A DNA stretch of 47,082 nt from an uncultured Alistipes sp. Lineage in GTDB: Bacteria; Bacteroidota; Bacteroidia; Bacteroidales; Rikenellaceae. Every line of letters starts with the position of its first letter. The stretch's first letter is position 1. Both the position numbers and the translations under genes were made by a program. Below, in pieces: positions 42,365-47,082 of the stretch. The DNA lies in contig CANBCZ010000013.1 of the NCBI GenBank assembly GCA_947367255.1, positions 1 through 47,082 of the forward strand. Reading direction: 5' to 3'. The notes under the pieces were generated by a model. The model saw nothing but the letters and a program-made list of their open reading frames with translations. It was not told the DNA's origin and made no database searches.

Positions 42365-44053
42365 ATGAAAAAACTTTTAACCCTTATTTGTGTTGTATTT
42401 GCTGTGGTGGCGTGCAACACTGAAGAGATTGTAGAGGTGCGTTATTTGGCGTCGCCTGTGCATACCGCATATCTCTACTCGATTGATGCAGAGAGTGATG
42501 CCGTGGCTGTTGTCGATACATTGGTGCGTGGTGCGCAGCTTGACGTTGTTGTAAATGGCAAAAAGAGACTCAACGATACAGAGTACCTGCCCGTAAAGGT
42601 TGGTAAGGAGCGTTACTATGCTCTGACCTCTCAGCTGGTGGCGCAGCCGCGTGAGGTTGTTCAGGAGAAGAGTATCTTCGTGCGCACTCCGGCGGCGATT
42701 ATCTCGGACATCGAGACCTCAAAGGTAGGTGGAAATGCCGACAAGGGCGAGGAGCTCGAGGTTATCGGCTACGACACTATTGACGTTTTGGGTCGTGTAA
42801 ATCGATACATCGTGCGTCAGGGTCAGGTTGAGGGTCACATCTACGCAAAATACACCGTTTTTGACAAGGCGGAGGCTCTGAAGCGTTACAAGGCAGAGGT
42901 GTACGACAAGGTGCACAAGGCGGTGAAGGACTCTTTCGGTGGCGGTCAGGCTATCGGTTGCGACTTCTATCCGACCGAGCGTGTTGTATTTGAGAATAAC
43001 AAGATGCCTGAGGCTTGCTACTCGCTCTACCTCAATATCTCACCTGCGGTAATCGGCAATATCGAGTCGTACATTGCATTTGCAAAGCAGACAAAGATCA
43101 ACACCTTCGTAATTGATATTAAGGACAACGAGTGTCCGGGTTACAAGGCGGAGGCTATGAAGCTCTACTCGCCGACAAACTACTCGCGTGCCGGCTCGAC
43201 CAAGGAGGCTATGTACGAGAAGGCTGTGCGTCGTCTGCACGAGGAGGGATTTTATGTAGTGGGTCGAATTACCTGCTTCAAGGATTCATATCTTGTAAAG
43301 GACCATCCGGAGGTGGCTATTACCGAGAAGGCTACAGGTCAGCCGTTCAAGCACAACAAGGCATACTGGCCAAGTCCGTATGATCGTAAGGTTTGGCAGT
43401 TCAATGTCGAGCTGGCAAAGGAGGCGGTACGTAAGTTCGGCTTTAACGAGATCAACTTCGACTATGTTCGCTTCCCGGACCGTATGACAAAGGTTGAGCA
43501 GCTTATCGACTACCACAACAAGTACAACGAGAGCAAGGTGCAGGCTATTCAGCGCTTTGTGCAGTATGCTTGTGACGAGATTCACGCTGTAGGTGCCTAT
43601 GTATCTATCGATGTATTTGGAGAGGCTGCAAATCCGGGTTACACAACCGCTTATGGTCAGTATTGGCCTGCAATATCTAATATTGCCGATGTAATCTGCG
43701 GTATGCCTTACCCTGACCACTTCTCAAACGGCTACTACGGTATCAAGAAGCCGTGGAACCATCCATACGAGATTCTCAAGGCGTGGGGTGAGCGCGTGCA
43801 GGGTCGTCAGCAGGTAACTCCTACACCGGCAGTAGTGCGTACTTGGATTCAGGCATACAATGTTATGCGCCATGTAGATCGTAACGGAATTAAGTACGAC
43901 GCCGAGAATGTAGAGAAGGAGATTCGTGGTCTGTATGACGCTGGTCTGCTCGGAGGCTATACTACTTGGCACTCAGGCTCTAATCTGGATAAGTACAAGG
44001 CACAGAAGGGTGCATTCGATATTGACTACCTCGCTGAGAAGAGAGCAAAGTAA
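42365..44053 (+). CDS. Lipoprotein with DUF4015 putative glycoside hydrolase domain
   Basis: 562 residues. MKKLLTLICVVFAVVAC is a lipoprotein signal. Residues 20-180 form two small SH3-like beta domains (LYSIDAESDAVAVVDTLVRG, EVIGYDTIDVLGRVNRYIV). Residues 210-555 are a TIM barrel of the DUF4015 type: LYLNISPAVIGN, INTFVIDIKDNECPGY, GFYVVGRITCFKDSYLV, GFNEINFDYVRFPD (putative catalytic acids), YVSIDVFGEAANPGY and VICGMPYPDHFSNGYYG. The family is believed to be glycosidases; no substrate is proven. Monocistronic, between element E and the yceD promoter. Confidence 0.88.
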   Translation: MKKLLTLICVVFAVVACNTEEIVEVRYLASPVHTAYLYSIDAESDAVAVVDTLVRGAQLDVVVNGKKRLNDTEYLPVKVGKERYYALTSQLVAQPREVVQEKSIFVRTPAAIISDIETSKVGGNADKGEELEVIGYDTIDVLGRVNRYIVRQGQVEGHIYAKYTVFDKAEALKRYKAEVYDKVHKAVKDSFGGGQAIGCDFYPTERVVFENNKMPEACYSLYLNISPAVIGNIESYIAFAKQTKINTFVIDIKDNECPGYKAEAMKLYSPTNYSRAGSTKEAMYEKAVRRLHEEGFYVVGRITCFKDSYLVKDHPEVAITEKATGQPFKHNKAYWPSPYDRKVWQFNVELAKEAVRKFGFNEINFDYVRFPDRMTKVEQLIDYHNKYNESKVQAIQRFVQYACDEIHAVGAYVSIDVFGEAANPGYTTAYGQYWPAISNIADVICGMPYPDHFSNGYYGIKKPWNHPYEILKAWGERVQGRQQVTPTPAVVRTWIQAYNVMRHVDRNGIKYDAENVEKEIRGLYDAGLLGGYTTWHSGSNLDKYKAQKGAFDIDYLAEKRAK

Positions 44054-44089
44054 TCTTTGGGACAAAGTGATGACTAATTTTTGAAAAAA

Positions 44090-44121
44090 TTTGTTAAATA
44101 AAAAATTTTGCCATAACTTTG
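44090..44121 (+). promoter_or_regulatory. Bacteroidetes-type promoter for yceD-rpmF-plsX
   Basis: TTTG (44090-44093), a 20-base spacer, TAACTTTG (44114-44121). The start near 44125 leaves a leader of about 22 bases. A textbook match. Confidence 0.8.
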
Positions 44122-44146
44122 CGGACTAAAAGCGTACAAAACTTGT

Positions 44147-44590
44147 ATGAAGAGGTATATTATTGACGCACAGACACTGCAGCAGCAGAGCTTCGAGTTC
44201 GATCTCGAGGTGGGTATGGAGCTGTTCGAGACTATGGAGATGTCCGATATTACAGGTGCGGACTATAAGTTTCGAGTTGTAGGTACTCGCCTGACTTCCA
44301 ATAAGTTGGAGATTGAGGTCGATGGCGAGGGTAGTGTTGTTACACAGTGTGACCGTTGCCTTGACGATGTGACTATCGAGGCTGAGGCATCGGGTGCGAT
44401 GGTGGTATATTTCGGCGATGAGGCAAAACCGTTCGATGGCGAGGAGGTGACTCTTCAGCGTGGCGACGAGTTGTCGATAGCACAGTTTATCTACGACAGC
44501 ATTATGCTTGATCTGCCAATTGTGCGAGCTCACAAGCCGGAGGATTGCAATCCGGAGATGTTGGCACGCATAAGCGGTGTAACAGAGTAA
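44147..44590 (+). CDS. yceD: DUF177 (YceD-like) protein
   Basis: 147 residues of the DUF177 family, nearly always next to rpmF and implicated in 23S rRNA or ribosome maturation. The characteristic VVTQCDRCLDDVTIE (CxxC) and the DELSIAQFIYDSIMLDLPI block are both present, with CNPEM near the end supplying a further Cys. The start is immediately after the promoter leader. First gene of the rpmF-plsX operon; rpmF begins 32 bases later. Confidence 0.9.
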   Translation: MKRYIIDAQTLQQQSFEFDLEVGMELFETMEMSDITGADYKFRVVGTRLTSNKLEIEVDGEGSVVTQCDRCLDDVTIEAEASGAMVVYFGDEAKPFDGEEVTLQRGDELSIAQFIYDSIMLDLPIVRAHKPEDCNPEMLARISGVTE

Positions 44591-44622
44591 GTAATTTTAA
44601 CAACTTAATATTAAGAACAACT

Positions 44623-44808
44623 ATGGCACATCCAAAACACAAAGTCTCGTCTACTCGACGCGACAAAAGAAGAACCCACTACAAGGCAGTAGCTCCTACA
44701 GTAGTGGCTTGCTCTAACTGCGGTGCAGCAGTACTTTACCACCGAGTTTGCCCTGAGTGTGGCTTCTACCGTGGTAAGCTGGCTATCGAGAAGAAGGTAG
44801 TAGAGTAA
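44623..44808 (+). CDS. rpmF: 50S ribosomal protein L32
   Basis: 61 residues starting at ATG 44623 (MAHPKHKVSSTRRDKRRTHY). An upstream in-frame ATG at 44545 lies inside yceD and is rejected. The zinc-binding form of L32 is encoded: CSNCG and CPECG provide four Cys ligands. Basic N-terminal half as usual. It is followed by a strong hairpin before plsX. Confidence 0.97.
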   Translation: MAHPKHKVSSTRRDKRRTHYKAVAPTVVACSNCGAAVLYHRVCPECGFYRGKLAIEKKVVE

Positions 44809-44825
44809 TTGGGACACCAATTCCA

Positions 44826-44855
44826 AATAAAGCATCGTTTCGGCGATGCTTTATT
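44826..44855 (+). terminator. Hairpin between rpmF and plsX
   Basis: A perfect 12-bp stem AATAAAGCATCG/CGATGCTTTATT with a TTTCGG loop, 17 bases after rpmF. The right arm contains CTTTATTGGTTTT, so it is a partial terminator, presumably giving more L32 than PlsX. Confidence 0.75.
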
Positions 44856-44893
44856 GGTTTTAAGCCTGCTACAGGAGTTTGAAAAAATCAAAA

Positions 44894-45847
44894 ATGGCAA
44901 GAATAGGTATAGATGCTTTTGGTGGCGACAATGCCCCTGAGGTGGTTGTTAAGGGTGCGATATTGGCGTTGAACCATATAGACGCAGACGACCGCATAGT
45001 CCTCTTTGGAGATAGAGAGGCTATTGTCGGAGAGCTTGCGGCGGAGGGTTGTGATGTCGAGAGATTCGATATTGTCCATACCTCGGAGTGTATTGAGATG
45101 GGTGACCATCCTACTGAGAGTTTTCGTCGTAAGCGCGACTCGAGCATTGTTGTAGGTTTTGAACACCTTGCAGCGGGTAAGATAGATGCCTTTGCAGGTG
45201 CGGGCTCTACAGGTGCGATGATGGTCGGTGCGATGATGGTTGCAAAGCCGCTCAGTGGCGTGTTGCGCCCTGCTATTGCAATATCTATAGCGACCGTAAG
45301 CGGCAAGCCGGTGACTATTCTTGATATAGGTATAAATGTAGATTGCCGTCCTGAGGTGCTCGAGCAGTATGCCGTTATCGGTTCGGTATATGCCTCGGGG
45401 GTGCTGGGTATCGAGAATCCTCGTGTAGCACTTCTCAATATCGGTCAGGAGGGCAGTAAGGGCAATGCACAGGCAAAGGTGGCATACTCGCTTATGGCTG
45501 AGGCGGCAGGGCAGGGTAGATATAACTTTGTCGGCAATGTGGAGTCCTCGCATATCCTTACGGGGGATTGTGCGGATGTTGTTGTCTGCGACGGTTTTGT
45601 GGGCAATGTGGTCCTCAAACTTATCGAGGGACTCTATGCCATTAATGCCGAGGCGGGCATTGTGAACCACTTCTGGCAGGGCCTCAATTACGAACACACG
45701 GGCGGAACAACCGTGCTTGGTGTGGATAAGGTTGTCACTATCGGACACGGCAAATCGACCCCCGAGGCGGTGAAAAATATGATTCTCTCGGCACGACACA
45801 GCGTAAAAACGGGGCTGATTGAGAGGCTGAAGGAAAAATTTTGGTAA
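44894..45847 (+). CDS. plsX: Phosphate acyltransferase PlsX
   Basis: Makes acyl-phosphate from acyl-ACP for phospholipid synthesis. The start is ATG 44894 (MARIGIDAFGGDNAPEVVV), matching the family N-terminus; a TTG at 44879 adds five residues and is only one base from the GGAG ribosome-binding sequence. The 317-residue product includes FAGAGSTGAMMVGAMMV, LDIGINVDCRPEVLEQY and VVCDGFVGNVVLKLIEG. fabH, which usually follows plsX, is absent; instead a terminator follows directly. Confidence 0.95.
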   Translation: MARIGIDAFGGDNAPEVVVKGAILALNHIDADDRIVLFGDREAIVGELAAEGCDVERFDIVHTSECIEMGDHPTESFRRKRDSSIVVGFEHLAAGKIDAFAGAGSTGAMMVGAMMVAKPLSGVLRPAIAISIATVSGKPVTILDIGINVDCRPEVLEQYAVIGSVYASGVLGIENPRVALLNIGQEGSKGNAQAKVAYSLMAEAAGQGRYNFVGNVESSHILTGDCADVVVCDGFVGNVVLKLIEGLYAINAEAGIVNHFWQGLNYEHTGGTTVLGVDKVVTIGHGKSTPEAVKNMILSARHSVKTGLIERLKEKFW

Positions 45848-45885
45848 AATATAATACATCTGTGCTCAGATGTGTTATATTTTTT
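45846..45885 (+). terminator. Terminator of the yceD-rpmF-plsX operon
   Basis: A 17-bp stem starting inside the plsX stop codon: AAAATATAATACATCTG (45846-45862), loop TGCT, CAGATGTGTTATATTTT (45867-45883), then T's. One G-T position. Confidence 0.85.
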
Positions 45886-45887
45886 GT

Positions 45888-45895
45888 TATCTTTG
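45888..45895 (+). promoter_or_regulatory. -7 box for the PHP-domain phosphodiesterase
   Basis: TATCTTTG matches TAnnTTTG; the leader to the ATG is about 28 bases. No clear -33 element: that position falls in the terminator hairpin. Confidence 0.5.
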
Positions 45896-45926
45896 TAACA
45901 AGAAATAATCCTTAAATACTACTAAT

Positions 45927-47009
45927 ATGAAGAGATTTTTATTGACACTCGTTGCTGCAGCAGCGCTGTTCTCAGCATCTGCACAGCTGACACCTAACAA
46001 GATTGTGGTGCCTGATATTAAGGGCTACAAGACTTTGACAGGTGATTTCCACATTCACACAGTATTCTCAGATGCACAGGTTTGGCCTGCAACTCGTGTT
46101 CACGAGGCTATTTGGGAGGGTCTGGATGTTATTGCTATTACAGAGCACATCGATACTCGTCACCAGAAGATGGTGAACAATGGTACTTTCGTAAAGGAGA
46201 AGTGTGATCGTGACTACTCTTACAAGCTCGCAAAGAAGGCTGCAGGTAAGAACCTGATCGTTATCCACGGTGGTGAGATTACCCGTATGGGTATGCCTCC
46301 GGGTCACTTCAACTGCCTCTTTGTTAAGGATAATGACGATATTTGTGCAGCAGCAGAGGCTAACAACCACGACCATGTACTTGCAATGAAGGGCGGTCTG
46401 GTAGAGGCTCGTAAGCAGGGCGCATTCCTTATGTGGAACCACCCTAACTGGTGCAAGCAGGCTCCAAACGAGACAAAGATGTGGAAAGAGCACAAGGAGA
46501 TTCTCAAGGAGGGTTATATGGACGCTATCGAGATCTACAACATGGCTTGCGGTTATACTCCGGAGGGTCATAAGTGGGCTTTGGATAACAACCTTGCTAT
46601 GCTCGGTAACTCAGACTGCCACATGCCATTCTTCTACGAGATCGACTACCTGCACGGTGCACACCGTCCTGTAACTCTGATCTTCGCTACCGAGAAGTCT
46701 GAGGCAGGTGTTCGCGATGCGCTTGATAATCGTCGTTCTGCAGTATTTGCAGAGGGTAATGTTTGGGGTCGTGAGCAGGAGGTTCGTCCGTTGCTCGAGG
46801 CTTGCCTGAAGGTGAAGAATACTCAGTGGAAGGAGAAGGAGATTGTCGTAGAGTTTGAGAATGTATCATCTATCCCTGTAACTCTCACTAAGGGTAAGGG
46901 CTCTGAGGATACTTGGTATGCTCGCTACATCGTTATCCCTCCATTCTCAACTTATACATACAAGGTTCGTCCTTTGTTGGATGGTGACAAGCAGCCTGCA
47001 TTTGAGAAG
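45927..47009 (+). CDS. Exported PHP-domain phosphodiesterase (Sb-PDE type), 3'-truncated by adapter
   Basis: The first 361 residues are genuine. MKRFLLTLVAAAALFSASAQ is a Sec signal peptide. The PHP metal site is complete: GDFHIHTVFSD, ITEHID, IHGGEIT, MWNHPNW and GNSDCH. This matches the exported Sb-PDE family of phosphodiesterases found in Bacteroidetes; the substrate is not evident. A beta domain follows (VVEFENVSSIPVTLTKG). After PAFEK the reading frame continues LSLIHI and stop, but these seven codons come from the Illumina adapter and must not be annotated. The real C-terminus is missing. Confidence 0.92.
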
Positions 47010-47082
47010 CTGTCTCTTATACACATCTGACGCTGCCGACGACTTAATAGGTGTAGATCTCGGTGGTCGCCGTATCATTAAA
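47010..47082. other. Untrimmed Illumina Nextera adapter (assembly artefact)
   Basis: 47010-47028 is the 19-base Nextera mosaic end CTGTCTCTTATACACATCT, followed by GACGCTGCCGACGA, an eight-base index CTTAATAG (47043-47050; the reverse complement CTATTAAG matches, from memory, a Nextera XT i5 index), and GTGTAGATCTCGGTGG plus the P5 complement ending CATT at 47079, then AAA. It is the complete reverse complement of the i5-side adapter. Confidence 0.98.

Noticed and set aside
1..47009. tRNA or rRNA genes, insertion sequences or transposases
   Set aside because: Intergenic stretches were read for cloverleaf ends, rRNA segments and transposase motifs; none was seen. A decisive check would be tRNAscan-SE and ISfinder searches.

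Overview
The window is a draft-assembly contig end from a Bacteroidales bacterium, most likely Rikenellaceae/Alistipes-like (inference from gene content; no 16S present). The evidence is repeated Bacteroidetes-type promoters (TTTG, about 20 bp, TAnnTTTG), DUF4270 and DUF177 genes, a type III glutamine synthetase, heterodimeric methylmalonyl-CoA mutase, signal-peptide lipoproteins with LLTSC/CSC-type lipoboxes, and an SGNH surface lipoprotein preceded by a 45-residue peptide. The last 73 bases (47010-47082) are not genomic: they are an Illumina Nextera adapter with its i5 index, and they truncate the final gene.

Layout. 1-3088: a 5'-partial alpha-helical-repeat protein and a thioredoxin-tipped lipoprotein. 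3200-8386: a compact operon uppP-truB-queA-glycogen-synthase-like half protein-DUF4270 lipoprotein. 8500-11978: topA and a secreted C1 peptidase, converging on glnA (type III, minus strand). 14616-15062: a small lipoprotein. 15262-19254: mutA-mutB. 19641-23438: pdxA-thrS-infC, without rpmI/rplT behind infC. 23673-27121 (minus): a 45-residue peptide and a 1099-residue surface lipoprotein with a C-terminal SGNH esterase domain. 27186-34840 (minus): a six-gene block of VWA protein, PP2C phosphatase, membrane-anchored Ser/Thr kinase, LuxE-like ligase, LicD phosphotransferase and GT2 glycosyltransferase, with overlapping start/stop codons from the kinase onward. 35011-38321 (plus, divergent promoter): a DA1-like LIM/metallopeptidase, dut, a chimeric lipoprotein with a foreign-looking HExxH C-terminus, and a small exported protein that could be its immunity partner. 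38356-44053: FAD oxidoreductase, sodium:solute symporter, DUF4015 glycosidase-like lipoprotein. 44147-45847: DUF177-rpmF-plsX. 45927-47009: a PHP-domain phosphodiesterase, cut by the adapter.

Most interesting signals. (1) Five elements of 123-133 bp sit exactly on, or a few bases from, the stop codon of the upstream gene. Each is a nested palindrome with a shared core (TACGYTTTrGTA loop in a bidirectional terminator), but the outer arms differ from copy to copy while remaining complementary within each copy. (2) The VWA/PP2C/kinase triad resembles TerY-P triads but is membrane-anchored and translationally coupled to three surface-glycan-type enzymes, which suggests a phospho-switch controlling envelope modification. 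(3) A candidate polymorphic-toxin/immunity pair lies beside a bacterial DA1-like peptidase.
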